34,313 nt of DNA from Peptococcaceae bacterium BRH_c23 (GTDB taxonomy: Bacteria > Bacillota_B > Desulfitobacteriia > Desulfitobacteriales > Desulfitobacteriaceae): NCBI GenBank assembly GCA_000961805.1, contig LADV01000074.1, forward strand, positions 1 to 34,313, given 5' to 3'. Below the pieces are notes generated by a model, which was not told the DNA's origin, did no database searches, and was given only the letters and a program-made list of their open reading frames with translations. A program made the translations under genes and the position numbers. Position 1 is the first letter of the stretch; every line of letters starts with the position of its first letter. Shown piece by piece: positions 24,842-34,313 of the stretch.

Positions 24842-24867
24842 AGTCGGCCATTTAGGCCGACTTTTTA
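24841..24867 (+). terminator. Intrinsic terminator
   Basis: AAGTCGGCC (24841-24849) and GGCCGACTT enclose ATTTA and run directly into TTTTT. The stem begins at the last base of the CC/Se-motif gene's stop codon. Confidence 0.85.
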
Positions 24868-24890
24868 TGTTATTAGAACATATTCTATCA

Positions 24891-25436
24891 TTATTCCAAG
24901 ATCTGTAAACTTACTTTATAATCATAGATCAACTCGTTGAACTCATCTGTAGAACCAATTTTATGAATTAAGGTCTGTGCTTTTTGCAACAAACGTCTAT
25001 GTACCTCTTCCCTGTTGCCTAAAAACTTATTCAGCCGCTTCATATGAGGATCACTCGTAAATTCTATAAGTCGATGGTAGCGTTGGCTCGCGCGGGCTTC
25101 TGCCTCGACATCGAGCTGTAGCATAGCTATGGAATCCAGAGTTTGGTCAATATTGTTCATTCCCCAAAAAACACTTTGAGAATTATCACTGATCAGCGGT
25201 GATCCACCTAATTTATTGATCGCTACCGAAATTATCTCCATGTGCCCTAATTCTTCCGCTGCGATTAGCCCTAGCAGTTCCCGAACATAGCGGTTTGATA
25301 TATTAGATCGACGGTTTAAGTAATGTATTGAAGATCTTAATTCTCTCTGGTATTCTTCGAACAAAACTTTAGCCAAGATTGGATCCGGGCCTTCAACATG
25401 TACGGGATATATTAAACGTTTTTTATAATAGAACAC
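24891..25436 (-). CDS. CotJC/manganese-catalase-like ferritin-fold protein
   Basis: The 181-residue protein begins FYYKKRLIYPVHVEGPDP, as in CotJC and the Mn-catalase family, and has the helical di-metal motifs EELGHME (61-67), DVEAEA (109-114) and EEVHRRLL (143-150). CotJC is an inner spore-coat protein; related proteins are Mn catalases of about 190-280 residues. It stands alone here without cotJA or cotJB. The start is GTG 25436 with GGGAGGG upstream. A CATATACT box (25479-25472 on this strand) resembles a sigma-E -10, but no matching -35 is at the right distance, so mother-cell control is only a suggestion. Confidence 0.8.
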   Translation of the reverse strand: MFYYKKRLIYPVHVEGPDPILAKVLFEEYQRELRSSIHYLNRRSNISNRYVRELLGLIAAEELGHMEIISVAINKLGGSPLISDNSQSVFWGMNNIDQTLDSIAMLQLDVEAEARASQRYHRLIEFTSDPHMKRLNKFLGNREEVHRRLLQKAQTLIHKIGSTDEFNELIYDYKVSLQILE

Positions 25437-25506
25437 TTTTATCCCTCCCCCAATTTTTCAATCCTGCCTACAGTATATGGAAACAGGACTCCTATGGTCA
25501 CACAAG

Positions 25507-25534
25507 AAAAAAACCCCACTATCACTAGTAGGGG
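25507..25534 (-). terminator. Terminator of the pur operon
   Basis: A hairpin at 25514-25534 (CCCC-ACTA paired with TAGT and GGGG, one bulge) is followed on the minus strand by seven T (25513-25507). It lies about 130 bases after the purD stop; 25535-25662 holds nothing else recognisable. Confidence 0.8.
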
Positions 25535-25662
25535 CAAGAAGAGGGGAAAAAATGAGAAGAAGAAGGATTTATCGTAACCAATAAACTAATAGGTAATCAT
25601 TGGATAGTTTAGATTATAATGCTTAAATGTTTCTGTTCCGTGAACTTTATGTGAAGAATTTG

Positions 25663-26934
25663 TTAAATTTTATCCTCCAGACCTTTTACCCCAATATCTC
25701 GTCGAAAATGAGCGTTGGGAAATTCGATTTGTTGCACCAGAGAATAAGCCTTTTCCCGAGCCTCTTGGAGGGTTTTCCCTTCTGAGGTTATCCCCAACAC
25801 CCTGCCCCCGCTACTCAAAAGTTGTCCCTCAATGATTCCCGTCCCAGCATGGAATATCACTGAATCCTCTCTTACCTCAGGCAATCGGATAGGTACCCCC
25901 TTAGAGTATGCTAAAGGGTAACCTTCAGCGGCCATCACGACACAGACTGCGACTTCTTCTTTCCACTCCAACTGAACCTCAGACAAACGGCGTTCTGTAC
26001 ACGCCCAAAGAATCGGCAAAAGATCCGATTTTAGGCGTTTCATCACGACTTGGGTTTCAGGATCACCAAACCGAACATTGTATTCCAGAAGTTTAGGCCC
26101 CTTCTGGGTTAGCATCAGCCCTAGGAAAAGCACCCCCATAAAGGGTGTCCCTCGTTCTTGCATAACCCGCAAGGTCGGAGCGACAAGGTCGCGCATGACG
26201 TTTGCTTCCAGCTCAGGCGACCAAATCGGTGGAGGGCTATAGGTTCCCATTCCGCCAGTGTTAAGCCCGAGATCACCGTCTAAGGCCCGTTTGTGGTCTT
26301 GAACGGGAACCATCGGCAGCGCAGTTACTCCGTCAGAAAAACACAGCAAGCTGACTTCTTGGCCTTCTAAAAATTCCTCAATCACAAGCTTTTTACCCGC
26401 AGAACCAAATCCGCCGTCCATGATTTCATCAACTGCCTGGAGAGCAGTTTCCAGATCTTGGGCAACAATGACCCCCTTACCCGCAGCAAGACCATCTGCC
26501 TTTAAAACGCAGGGGGCTCCAATCGTTTTGAGATAGTTTTTAGCTTGGTCCGAATCCTCAAATACCTGCCACTCTGCTGTGGGGATCTTCGCCTCTTCCA
26601 TAATAATTTTAGCGAAGGATTTGCTCCCCTCCAACAGTGCTGCCCCCTGATTCGGTCCGAAGATCCTTAGACCGGCTTCCTGAAAGGCATCTACGATCCC
26701 TAAACTCAAAGGGTCTTCCGGCCCGACTATGGTTAAATCAATCGATTCTTGGAGCGCAAATTCGACTAAGCCCGCAATATCGTGAGTTGGTATTGTCACA
26801 TTCCATAACAAAGTCCCAGCATTCCCAGGCGCGACAAATAGCTGTTCAAGTTCCGGGCTCTGCGCTAATTTCCAAGCCAGAGCATGTTCGCGTCCTCCGT
26901 TGCCTACAATTAACACCCGTTTGCTGTAACCCAT
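25663..26934 (-). CDS. purD: PurD: phosphoribosylamine-glycine ligase
   Basis: PurD makes GAR from phosphoribosylamine, glycine and ATP, the second purine step. The 423-residue ATP-grasp enzyme begins VLIVGNGGREHALAWKL, has APCVLKADGLAAGKGV for nucleotide binding, GSAGKKLVIEEFLEGQEVSL and the metal-site segment LLEYNVRFGDPETQ. AGGTGAG precedes the ATG. It is the last gene of the operon, after purH, as in B. subtilis. Confidence 0.97.
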   Translation of the reverse strand: MGYSKRVLIVGNGGREHALAWKLAQSPELEQLFVAPGNAGTLLWNVTIPTHDIAGLVEFALQESIDLTIVGPEDPLSLGIVDAFQEAGLRIFGPNQGAALLEGSKSFAKIIMEEAKIPTAEWQVFEDSDQAKNYLKTIGAPCVLKADGLAAGKGVIVAQDLETALQAVDEIMDGGFGSAGKKLVIEEFLEGQEVSLLCFSDGVTALPMVPVQDHKRALDGDLGLNTGGMGTYSPPPIWSPELEANVMRDLVAPTLRVMQERGTPFMGVLFLGLMLTQKGPKLLEYNVRFGDPETQVVMKRLKSDLLPILWACTERRLSEVQLEWKEEVAVCVVMAAEGYPLAYSKGVPIRLPEVREDSVIFHAGTGIIEGQLLSSGGRVLGITSEGKTLQEAREKAYSLVQQIEFPNAHFRRDIGVKGLEDKI

Positions 26935-26960
26935 AATCTCACCTCGTCTTCCAATCGATA

Positions 26961-28499
26961 TTAATGCTGAAAATGCCGACGATGCGTAAAAACCATGATG
27001 ATGTTTAAACGATTGGCCGCCTCGATCACTGCAGCATCTTTAAGGGATCCCCCCGGTTGGACAATCGCCCGGATTCCAGCCTTAGCCGCCTCTTCTATAG
27101 AATCTGGGAACGGAAAGAAAGCATCCGAGGCCAAATAAGCCCCTTTAGAGCTATCTCCAGCCTGATCAAGCGCTATCTTGACAGAACCCACCCGATTCAT
27201 TTGCCCCGCTCCGACACCTAGGGTTCGTCTATGATCTGTGACCACGATGGCGTTTGACTTGACATGCTTCACCACGCGCCAAGCAAAATCAAGCGCTTGG
27301 AGATCCTCTTCGGTTGGTTTATGGTCGGTCACCAAATCCCATTCGGTGACCGATGCTGTCCCTCGATCGATCTCTTGAACAAGGTATCCGCCATCAATGC
27401 TTTTTAGGCCAATTTTTGTTTTATTGGAGTCACCTCGTCCGACTACGAAGAGGCGAAGATTTTGCTTCGCACTAAGAATCTCTCGAGCTTCCGGACTGAA
27501 TTCAGGCGCAATAATAACTTCATAAAAACGCTCTTGAAGTGCTTCAGCACAGGTCGTTTCAACCACTCGGTTAAAGGCAACTATCCCACCAAAAGCGGAC
27601 ATAGGATCCGCAGCATAGGCACTCTCATAGGCCTCTAAAGGGGTCTTTCCCGAAGCAACTCCACATGGATTAGAGTGCTTAATAATCGCCGCTGTACACG
27701 TATCAAACTCATGGACTATTTTCCAGGCTGCATCCATATCATTCCAATTGTTGTAGGAAAGTTCTTTGCCTTGAAGTTGTTTTCCGTTAGCCAGGGACCC
27801 TTCTCCTGCCTCAGAATTGACATAGAACGCAGCTTTCTGCTGAGGGTTCTCACCATAACGTAATTCTTGAACTTTTTGAGCTGTTAAACGAAGGGTTTCT
27901 GGGAAGCTTCCAGTAGGTTCAAGTTGACGCTCTAAGTACCCAGCAATCAGACGGTCATATTCAGCGGTATGGGCAAAGGCTTCAGCAGCTAGGCGCCTGC
28001 GCCTGCCTGCTGAAACAGTTCCAGTCTCACGAAGTACGCTGATAACCTCTTCATAGGACTCTGGATTGACAACGACAATAACCCGCCCATGGTTTTTGGC
28101 CGCGGCGCGAACCATAGTCGGTCCACCTACATCAATATTCTCGATAGCCTCTTCAAAAGTCACCCCTGGCTTGGCAATCGTTTCTCGGAACGGATAAAGA
28201 TTCACAACCACTAAGTCGATAAAGCGGATTCCATTTTGCTCCATTTGTTCCATGTGTTCGCGACAATCCCGCGCTAAAATTCCGCCATGGATTAAAGGAT
28301 GAAGGGTCTTCACCCGGCCATCCAAAACTTCGGGAAATCCAGTCACCTCACTGACATAGTTTACTGGAATATTGGCTTCGTCCAAGGTTTTGTAAGTTCC
28401 TCCGGTCGAAATCAATTCAAAGCCTAAATCTACTAATTCACGCGCTAAAACAACAATTCCCGTTTTGTCTGAAACGCTGATAATAGCTCTTCGCTTCAT
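26961..28499 (-). CDS. purH: PurH: AICAR transformylase / IMP cyclohydrolase
   Basis: The bifunctional enzyme (512 residues) carries out the last two steps to IMP. The N-terminal cyclohydrolase half has AIISVSDKTGIV and LISTGGTYKTL; the transformylase half has the catalytic Lys-His pair in CTAAIIKHSNPCGVASG and ends in the DAFFPFPDSIEEAAKAG...QPGGSLKD region. It also recycles the AICAR produced by HisF/HisH, a direct link to the his operon in this window. AGGAGGG precedes the ATG, 2 bases after the purN stop. Confidence 0.97.
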   Translation of the reverse strand: MKRRAIISVSDKTGIVVLARELVDLGFELISTGGTYKTLDEANIPVNYVSEVTGFPEVLDGRVKTLHPLIHGGILARDCREHMEQMEQNGIRFIDLVVVNLYPFRETIAKPGVTFEEAIENIDVGGPTMVRAAAKNHGRVIVVVNPESYEEVISVLRETGTVSAGRRRRLAAEAFAHTAEYDRLIAGYLERQLEPTGSFPETLRLTAQKVQELRYGENPQQKAAFYVNSEAGEGSLANGKQLQGKELSYNNWNDMDAAWKIVHEFDTCTAAIIKHSNPCGVASGKTPLEAYESAYAADPMSAFGGIVAFNRVVETTCAEALQERFYEVIIAPEFSPEAREILSAKQNLRLFVVGRGDSNKTKIGLKSIDGGYLVQEIDRGTASVTEWDLVTDHKPTEEDLQALDFAWRVVKHVKSNAIVVTDHRRTLGVGAGQMNRVGSVKIALDQAGDSSKGAYLASDAFFPFPDSIEEAAKAGIRAIVQPGGSLKDAAVIEAANRLNIIMVFTHRRHFQH

Positions 28500-28501
28500 T
28501 C

Positions 28502-29113
28502 TTATCCCTCCTGTTGCAAAATCTGTACTCGTCGTCCGAAACGCTGTACCTTCCCTAAAACCAACAAACGCACAGCCTCTGGGTAGAGACGATGTTCAAC
28601 CTCTAAAATTCTCTGGGCTAAACTCTCTTCAGTGTCCTCAGGTAAAACAGGGACCGCTTCTTGTAAAATAATTGGGCCGCTGTCCAGGCCTTCATCCACC
28701 AGGTGTACTGTACAACCGCTTACCTTAACCCCATACTCTACTGCTTGCAACTGGGCATGAAGCCCCGGGAAGGCTGGAAGCAAGGAAGGGTGAATATTCA
28801 GGACTGGAAAACTAACTTGACGAATAAACTGTGGACTTAAGACTCGCATATACCCGGCCAAGAGTAATAGCTCCACTCGGTTTTCTCGCATCCAAATCAG
28901 GATATCTTCCTCCTGAGCTTGGCGATGGGGGTAATTTTTGATTGGGAAAACACGAGTAAGAATTCCTGCCTCTTCAGATCGCTTCAGTGCCCCAGTCCCA
29001 GGTTGATCTGACCCCACAGCCACAATTTTGATGGGGAGACAGCCACTCTGACAGGCCTCAATCAAGGCCTGGAGATTACTTCCCCGACCAGAGGCCAGTA
29101 TCGCCGTCCTCAA
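28502..29113 (-). CDS. purN: PurN: GAR transformylase
   Basis: PurN formylates GAR with 10-formyl-THF. The 203 residues show [10 protein letters not shown] at the N-terminus, the catalytic Asn and His in [13 protein letters not shown] and the Asp loop [14 protein letters not shown]. The start codon is TTG (29113), overlapping the purM stop as TTGA, with GGGGTG upstream; so the two genes are coupled. Length is normal. Confidence 0.96.
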   Translation of the reverse strand: MRTAILASGRGSNLQALIEACQSGCLPIKIVAVGSDQPGTGALKRSEEAGILTRVFPIKNYPHRQAQEEDILIWMRENRVELLLLAGYMRVLSPQFIRQVSFPVLNIHPSLLPAFPGLHAQLQAVEYGVKVSGCTVHLVDEGLDSGPIILQEAVPVLPEDTEESLAQRILEVEHRLYPEAVRLLVLGKVQRFGRRVQILQQEG

Positions 29114-30123
29114 TACTCCACCCCTTCTCCCTCAACAACCCTGCCTATGGCAAAGCTATTCTCGCCTAAATCAGTGAGTTTTTGACGGACGGAATTTTCA
29201 TCTTCCTGACTAACAACAAGCACAAAACCAATCCCCATATTGAAGGTTCGATACATTTCTGGCCAGGCTACATCTCCAAGGCGTTGAAGAAATGTAAAGA
29301 CCGCTGGACGCTCCCAGGCGTTTAAATCTATCCGAACTCCTAAACCCGCTGGCAAGATCCGGGGGACGTTTTCCGTTAACCCTCCCCCTGTAATATGAGC
29401 CATGCCTAAAATTTCCCCGCCCTCCAGAAGCGGCAGAATGGACTTAACATAAATCTTCGTCGGACGAAGTAAAGCCTCGCCAAGCGCTTCTCCTAGCTCA
29501 GGAATTACTTCATCCAAGGGGATTTTCTCAATAATTTTTCGGGCCAAGGAATACCCATTACTATGTAGTCCGGTTGAGGGTAAGCCTATAAGGACATCTC
29601 CCGCTTGAATCTTTGATCCATCAATTAACTGCTGACGATTGACAACCCCCACTGAGAATCCGGCAATATCATATTCATCTTCAGCATAGAAACCAGGCAT
29701 TTCTGCCGTTTCTCCCCCGATCAATGCGCAACCAGCTATTTCACACCCTTTTGCTACCCCGCCGACGACCTCAGCAACTCGGCTCGGCTCCACCTTTCCA
29801 ACTGCTAGATAATCGAGGAAAAACAAAGGCTCTGCACCTTGGACTAAAATATCATTGACGCACATAGCGACCGCATCTTGCCCAATACTATCATGTCGAT
29901 TCATCTGAAAAGCAAGGCGAAGCTTCGTTCCCACACCATCCGTTCCAGAAACCAGGACTGGATCCGGATATTTTTCTAAATCCAGCTTAAAAAGCCCTCC
30001 AAATCCTCCAAGCCCGCCGAGAACTTCCGGACGAAGTGTTCTCGCAACCGCTGGTTTGATGCGTTCTACCACTTCATTTCCAGCCTGAATGTCGACGCCC
30101 GCGTCCCGATATGAGTATCCCAA
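29110..30123 (-). CDS. purM: PurM: AIR synthetase
   Basis: PurM closes the imidazole ring of AIR from FGAM with ATP. The 337-residue protein starts [17 protein letters not shown] and has the family's [38 protein letters not shown] and [17 protein letters not shown] segments. The start codon is TTG (30123), 9 bases after AAGGGGG. Its substrate FGAM needs FGAM synthase, which is not encoded in this cluster. Confidence 0.96.
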   Translation of the reverse strand: MGYSYRDAGVDIQAGNEVVERIKPAVARTLRPEVLGGLGGFGGLFKLDLEKYPDPVLVSGTDGVGTKLRLAFQMNRHDSIGQDAVAMCVNDILVQGAEPLFFLDYLAVGKVEPSRVAEVVGGVAKGCEIAGCALIGGETAEMPGFYAEDEYDIAGFSVGVVNRQQLIDGSKIQAGDVLIGLPSTGLHSNGYSLARKIIEKIPLDEVIPELGEALGEALLRPTKIYVKSILPLLEGGEILGMAHITGGGLTENVPRILPAGLGVRIDLNAWERPAVFTFLQRLGDVAWPEMYRTFNMGIGFVLVVSQEDENSVRQKLTDLGENSFAIGRVVEGEGVEY

Positions 30124-30199
30124 CTGTTGTTCCCCCTTACAGTTTCAATGCGTCAATATTCTTTACATAAGATTTAACTCTATAATCACGCAAAACTCA

Positions 30200-31615
30200 T
30201 CAGCAAAAATTCCGCTGTTCTAAATTATTCTTACTTTGGTTTAAATTCGAGAGTGGAATAGGATAAACGCCATTAAAACAAGCCAAACAAACGTCCGACG
30301 TGCCAAGCGCCCGAAGCAGCCCTTCCTCGGAAATATAATGCAACGAATCTGCCCCTACAAACTTACGAATTCCCTCAATATCTAATTGATTGGCGATAAG
30401 TTTCTCTCGTTCTGCTGTATCTATTCCGTAATAGCACGGGTAGGCTACGGGTGGAGAACTGATTAAGAAATGCACTTCCTTTGCCCCTGCATTCTTGACC
30501 ATTTCCACTAGCTTGGAACTCGTAGTTCCTCGAACGATGGAATCATCAATCATAACTACACGCTTATCTTTAAGAACGCTCGTATTAGCGTTAAGTTTCA
30601 AGCGAACCCCAACTTCTCTCATAGCCTGAGTCGGTTGAATAAAGGTGCGTCCGACGTAACGGTTCTTAATAAGTCCTTCACCAAAGGGAATCCCCAAAGC
30701 CGTGGCATATCCAAGAGCAGAAGCAGTTCCTGAATCTGGGACTGCGATTACCAGATCTGCATCAACCGGACATTCGCGGGCCAATTCAATGCCCATCTGA
30801 CGTCTGCTCTCAGAAACATTTAACTGATCCATCGTGCTATCTGGTCGAGCAAAATAGATGTATTCGAAGGCACAAGACGTTTGCGCAGTTTTGGTAAGCC
30901 CTTGACGCGAGTGCAATCCGTCATCATCGATAACAACAATTTCGCCAGGTTCGACATCCCTCACAAACTCTGCTCCAACAGTATCTAGCGCACAACTTTC
31001 TGAGGCAAGACAATAGCGGTCACCCATTAGACCAATACATAACGGACGAACACCATGGGGATCCCGCATTCCAAACAGCTTATCCTCGGCAAGGATAACC
31101 AAGGCATACGCTCCTCGTAGATCCATCATGGTCTTGACCAGGGCATCTTCTAAGGAATCTCGGCGGTAGCGAGTGATAAGGTTAATGATGACTTCGCTAT
31201 CAATCGTTGTTTGGAAAACTGCACCGTTTTTCCCCAGTTCTTCCCGTAGTTCCAAGGCATTCGTCAAATTTCCATTATGGGCCAAGGCCATCATGCCTTT
31301 TTGATAGTGTACCACCAAGGGCTGGGCATTAGCGAGTAAGCTTGACCCCGTCGTGGAATAACGAACATGCCCGATTGCCATTTTCCCTTTGAGTCCTTCA
31401 ACAACGCTGTCAGAAAACACTTCTGACACTAAACCCATCCCTTTATGCAGCGTGATGCCTCGACCATCTGAAGTAGCGATACCGGCACTTTCCTGCCCTC
31501 TATGTTGTAATGCATACAGCCCGTAGTAAGTTAAACGTGCGACCTCCTGATCGGGAGCGTAAATTCCAAAGACGCCACATTCTTCTTTCGGTTTATCTTC
31601 TCCAAATTCGATCAT
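30200..31615 (-). CDS. purF: PurF: glutamine PRPP amidotransferase
   Basis: PurF commits PRPP to purine synthesis. The N-terminal glutaminase nucleophile is Cys13 in KPKEECGVFGIYAPD, so about 12 residues would be removed as a propeptide. The PRPP loop VVMIDDSIVRGTTS is present in the C-terminal half. Cysteines in SCAFEYIYFARPDS, YPCYYGID and the late DVCLAC pair match the Fe-S ligands of the B. subtilis-type enzyme, which is oxygen-sensitive; this fits an anaerobe. 471 residues is normal. GGGAGG lies upstream of the ATG. Confidence 0.97.
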   Translation of the reverse strand: MIEFGEDKPKEECGVFGIYAPDQEVARLTYYGLYALQHRGQESAGIATSDGRGITLHKGMGLVSEVFSDSVVEGLKGKMAIGHVRYSTTGSSLLANAQPLVVHYQKGMMALAHNGNLTNALELREELGKNGAVFQTTIDSEVIINLITRYRRDSLEDALVKTMMDLRGAYALVILAEDKLFGMRDPHGVRPLCIGLMGDRYCLASESCALDTVGAEFVRDVEPGEIVVIDDDGLHSRQGLTKTAQTSCAFEYIYFARPDSTMDQLNVSESRRQMGIELARECPVDADLVIAVPDSGTASALGYATALGIPFGEGLIKNRYVGRTFIQPTQAMREVGVRLKLNANTSVLKDKRVVMIDDSIVRGTTSSKLVEMVKNAGAKEVHFLISSPPVAYPCYYGIDTAEREKLIANQLDIEGIRKFVGADSLHYISEEGLLRALGTSDVCLACFNGVYPIPLSNLNQSKNNLEQRNFC

Positions 31616-31697
31616 TCCCGGCCTCCCTCTCCCACCCAGTGAATAAATGATTAATTCCTATCCCGAATTACCTTAACTCTTAAAATTCAGCTTTGTC

Positions 31698-32417
31698 CTA
31701 CGCCTGAGCAAGGGCGTCTTTTACCCGACGATAGACTTCCTGATAGGCCTCTTCCACTCTGCCAAGATCCCGTCGGAAACGATCCTTGTCGAGCTTCTCA
31801 CGAGTTTCGATATCCCAATAACGGCAAGTATCTGGAGATATCTCATCTCCCAGATAGACTTTTCCATCCGCAACCCCAAACTCTAGTTTAAAGTCAATCA
31901 AGTCGATCCCCGCTTTTACTAAGATGTTCTTTAAAATTTCGTTAATTCTAAAGCCTAAAGCTTGAATTTCTCGCGTATGATCCACGCTAGCCCATCCCAT
32001 CGCTGCGACATGAGATTCATTGACCATCGGATCTCCTAGTTCATCATCTTTATAATACAATTCCACAACCGGTCGGCTGAGAACAAAGCCCTCCTCGACT
32101 CCAACACGTTTCGCTAAGCTTCCGGCTACAATGTTACGAACAACCACCTCGAGGGGAATCATGTCTAGGCGACGCACAAGCATATCCCGCTCGCTTAACA
32201 ATCGAACATAGTGGGTTGGGATACCCGCTTTTTCTATCTCTTCAAAGAAGAGTGCTGATAACTGATTATTGACTTCTCCCTTATCCACGATTTGTCCTTT
32301 TTTCTCGCCATTAAAAGCAGTAGCATCATCTTTATAGGCTACCCAGAAATAGTCACTCTGATCAGTATCGTAAACTCTCTTCGCTTTTCCCTCATACCTT
32401 AATTCCAACTTTTCCAT
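31698..32417 (-). CDS. purC: PurC: SAICAR synthetase
   Basis: PurC joins aspartate to CAIR. The 239 residues begin [14 protein letters not shown], with [25 protein letters not shown] and [14 protein letters not shown] typical of the family. AAGGAGG lies before the ATG. The next gene downstream is purF: purS, purQ and purL, which in B. subtilis lie between purC and purF, are missing here. Confidence 0.97.
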   Translation of the reverse strand: MEKLELRYEGKAKRVYDTDQSDYFWVAYKDDATAFNGEKKGQIVDKGEVNNQLSALFFEEIEKAGIPTHYVRLLSERDMLVRRLDMIPLEVVVRNIVAGSLAKRVGVEEGFVLSRPVVELYYKDDELGDPMVNESHVAAMGWASVDHTREIQALGFRINEILKNILVKAGIDLIDFKLEFGVADGKVYLGDEISPDTCRYWDIETREKLDKDRFRRDLGRVEEAYQEVYRRVKDALAQA

Positions 32418-32450
32418 ATAATTTTTCCTCCTTCAATCGTCAGTTTATTA

Positions 32451-32484
32451 GCACGTTCGCCGCTCCAGAGCTTGGTGAACGTGC
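32451..32484 (-). promoter_or_regulatory. Hairpin in the purB-purC gap
   Basis: GCACGTTC (32451-32458) and GAACGTGC (32477-32484) form a perfect 8-bp stem with a small inner hairpin, in the 89-base gap between purB and purC. No T-run follows; it may be an RNA processing or stability element. Confidence 0.4.
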
Positions 32485-32506
32485 AATTCATTTGCATTCA
32501 TCTCAC

Positions 32507-33802
32507 CTATTCTAGGCCTAAGCGTTGAAAAATATCTTCTACGTGCTTCGTATGGTAAGCATAATCAAACAGGTCGTTAATTTCTTCTGTATTTAAATAT
32601 TCCCGTATACTTGAGTCTCTACTGATCAGGTTCTGGAATTGTTCTTTGCTATTCCAGGCTTCCATAGCATTGCCTTGAACTAAAGCGTATGCTGACTCCC
32701 GACTGGCACCCTTTTCGACTAAGGCCAGCATGACGCGTTGGGAAAAAATCAGGCCGAATCCCTTGTCAATGTTCAGCTTCATTTGCTCTGGAAATACTTC
32801 CAACCGTCCTATAAGCTGGGTCATCTTATGGAGCATATAGTCGAGAGCAATGGTGCTGTCCGGTAAAATCATCCGCTCCGCCGAGGAATGGGAGATATCT
32901 CGTTCATGCCATAAGGCGACATTCTCCAAGGCTACTTGAGCATTGGCACGAATAACCCGGGCCATGCCGCAAATGCGTTCTGGAGTTATGGGATTCTTCT
33001 TGTGAGGCATAGCTGAGGAGCCTTTCTGACCTTTGGCAAAGGCTTCTTCCACTTCATGTACATCGGTCCGCTGTAGGTTACGAAGCTCGGTCGCCATTTT
33101 ATCCAGCGAGCTTGCGATACCCGCAAGCGTCGTCATGAAGAAGGCATGCCGATCGCGTTGTAGGATTTGTGTCGATATTAAAGCTGGCTCTAAGTGAAGT
33201 ACTTGGCAAACATGTGCTTCAACTTGAGGATCTACATTGGCAAACGTCCCTACTGCTCCAGAAATCTTGCCTACCCGTATTTCCTCACGGGCAAAATCCA
33301 AACGCTTCTTTTGACGTCTAATTTCATCGTACCAGAGCGCAAACTTCAACCCCAGGGTAATCGGCTCAGCGTGAATTCCATGCGTTCGCCCCATCATTAG
33401 GGTATCCCGATGTTCCAGCGCCCTGCGGCGTAAGGACGCTTCCAACCCTTCCATTTTAGACAACAAAATATCAGACGCTTCTACCAATTGTAGGGATAAG
33501 GCTGTATCCAGAACATCTGAAGATGTAAGGCCAAGATGAATGTGTTTTGCTTCATCTCCCACATTCTCTGCAACATTGGTCAAGAATGCTAACACATCAT
33601 GTTGGGTTACTTCTTCAATAGCCTGTACCCTTTCCCACGAAAAAGCAGCCTTCTCTCGGATGACCTCCACTGCCTCATTCGGAATCTTTCCTAGTTTGGC
33701 CCACCCTTCACAGGCGGCAATTTCAATCTTCAACCAGAGAGCGAGGCGATGTTCGTCTGTCCAAATCCCCCCCATTTCAGGAAGCGTATACCGTTCAATC
33801 AT
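32507..33802 (-). CDS. purB: PurB: adenylosuccinate lyase
   Basis: PurB splits SAICAR and adenylosuccinate, releasing fumarate. The 431-residue fumarase-superfamily protein starts IERYTLPEMGGIWTDEHR, has GRTHGIHAEPITLG, and the signature loop KGSSAMPHKKNPI with the catalytic serine. Its ATG overlaps the purE stop as ATGA, and AAGGGG lies upstream. The length is normal. Confidence 0.97.
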   Translation of the reverse strand: MIERYTLPEMGGIWTDEHRLALWLKIEIAACEGWAKLGKIPNEAVEVIREKAAFSWERVQAIEEVTQHDVLAFLTNVAENVGDEAKHIHLGLTSSDVLDTALSLQLVEASDILLSKMEGLEASLRRRALEHRDTLMMGRTHGIHAEPITLGLKFALWYDEIRRQKKRLDFAREEIRVGKISGAVGTFANVDPQVEAHVCQVLHLEPALISTQILQRDRHAFFMTTLAGIASSLDKMATELRNLQRTDVHEVEEAFAKGQKGSSAMPHKKNPITPERICGMARVIRANAQVALENVALWHERDISHSSAERMILPDSTIALDYMLHKMTQLIGRLEVFPEQMKLNIDKGFGLIFSQRVMLALVEKGASRESAYALVQGNAMEAWNSKEQFQNLISRDSSIREYLNTEEINDLFDYAYHTKHVEDIFQRLGLE

Positions 33803-34308
33803 ACTTGAGTCCCCTTTTCACTTAAGCGTTTTTGCAACACTTCGTCCTTCGCTTCGATGTCCTTCTGCATCTGGGTTCGATAGTTATAAACCTTAATACT
33901 CAAAGGTTTATCCTGAATGGCTAGAATCTGTACCGCTAGCAACGCAGCATTGCGTGCTGCACCAATGCCTACGGTGGCAACAGGAATTCCTGGAGGCATT
34001 TGCACAATGGAATAAAGTGCGTCGATACCTTCCATGGCACCACTACTGAGGGGAACACCGATCACAGGTAGAATTGTTGCCCCGGCCACAACCCCTGGCA
34101 AATGAGCAGCTAACCCTGCCGCTGCAATGATGAGTTTTCCTCCTTGAGCTTCAAAAGCTTTCACCCAGTCTACGGTTCTATCCAATGTTCTATGGGCGGA
34201 AGATATTTTGACTTCAAAATCAAGTTCAAATTGACGGAGAACTGTCAGTGTGTCCTCCATGATTTTGTAGTCTGAATCACTTCCCATAATGACCCCAATC
34301 TGGCTCAT
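33799..34308 (-). CDS. purE: PurE: N5-CAIR mutase (class I type)
   Basis: PurE makes CAIR in the purine pathway. The 169 residues begin IGVIMGSDSDYKIM and have ISSAHRT, AAAGLAAHLPGVVAG and GAMEGIDALYSIVQMPPGIPVATVGIG. The SAHR sequence is that of class I PurE, which uses N5-CAIR and normally needs PurK; no purK lies next to it. The start ATG is 5 bases from the window end, so its ribosome site and the operon's leader are not visible. Confidence 0.95.
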   Translation of the reverse strand: MSQIGVIMGSDSDYKIMEDTLTVLRQFELDFEVKISSAHRTLDRTVDWVKAFEAQGGKLIIAAAGLAAHLPGVVAGATILPVIGVPLSSGAMEGIDALYSIVQMPPGIPVATVGIGAARNAALLAVQILAIQDKPLSIKVYNYRTQMQKDIEAKDEVLQKRLSEKGTQV

Positions 34309-34313
34309 CTAAT

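Noticed and set aside
25472..25479. Sigma-E promoter for the CotJC-like gene
   Set aside because: The -10-like CATATACT is good, but no -35 element lies at the required distance.
1..34313. CRISPR array, tRNA or rRNA genes, prophage
   Set aside because: No regularly spaced repeats, no tRNA-like cloverleafs noticed, no rRNA or phage structural genes seen.

Overview
The window looks like chromosomal DNA of a low-to-moderate GC, spore-forming Clostridia, most like the Desulfosporosinus/Desulfitobacterium group. This rests on gene content and style: short-form HisG with HisZ, a YerC/TrpR-like regulator beside the his genes, a B. subtilis-type PurF with Fe-S cysteines, a CotJC-type coat protein, strong AGGAGG ribosome sites and many TTG/GTG starts. 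The genus is inferred, not proven.

Layout. 1-1245: edge of an IS200/IS605 element (5' part of tnpB, tail of tnpA, an end hairpin), then one small membrane-anchored protein of unknown function. 1250-7942: histidine operon hisG-D-C-B-H-A-F-IE on the minus strand, with a good sigma-A promoter at 8033-8061. 8173-10431: a terminator, a truncated hsdM, pfkA, an MFS fragment and an inverted repeat. 10463-11946: hisZ and a yerC/hisR-type regulator. The his operon promoter and the yerC promoter share a 16-bp palindrome (13/16 identical), a candidate operator for that regulator.

12166-16678: an orphan soluble PAS histidine kinase, a NimA/PNPOx-like flavoprotein and an ABC exporter. 16870-19819: a ferrous iron uptake locus of feoA and feoB, with feoB split into a GTPase gene and a membrane gene that overlap, plus a convergent DtxR-family regulator and a palindromic operator before feoA. 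20218-24841: an unknown protein, a YhaM-type nuclease, a striking orphan structured RNA (about 22043-22286), two overlapping WYL-domain regulators, and a divergent small CC/Se-motif-like protein. 24891-25436: a CotJC/Mn-catalase-like ferritin-fold protein.

25514-34308: purine operon purE-B-C-F-M-N-H-D on the minus strand, ending in a clear terminator. purK and purS/Q/L are not in the cluster; the 5' leader lies beyond the window end. The two large biosynthetic operons share PRPP as a substrate and are linked by AICAR, the by-product of HisF/HisH that PurH consumes.

The items most worth following up are the structured RNA at 22043-22286, the shared his-regulon palindrome and the coupled split FeoB.
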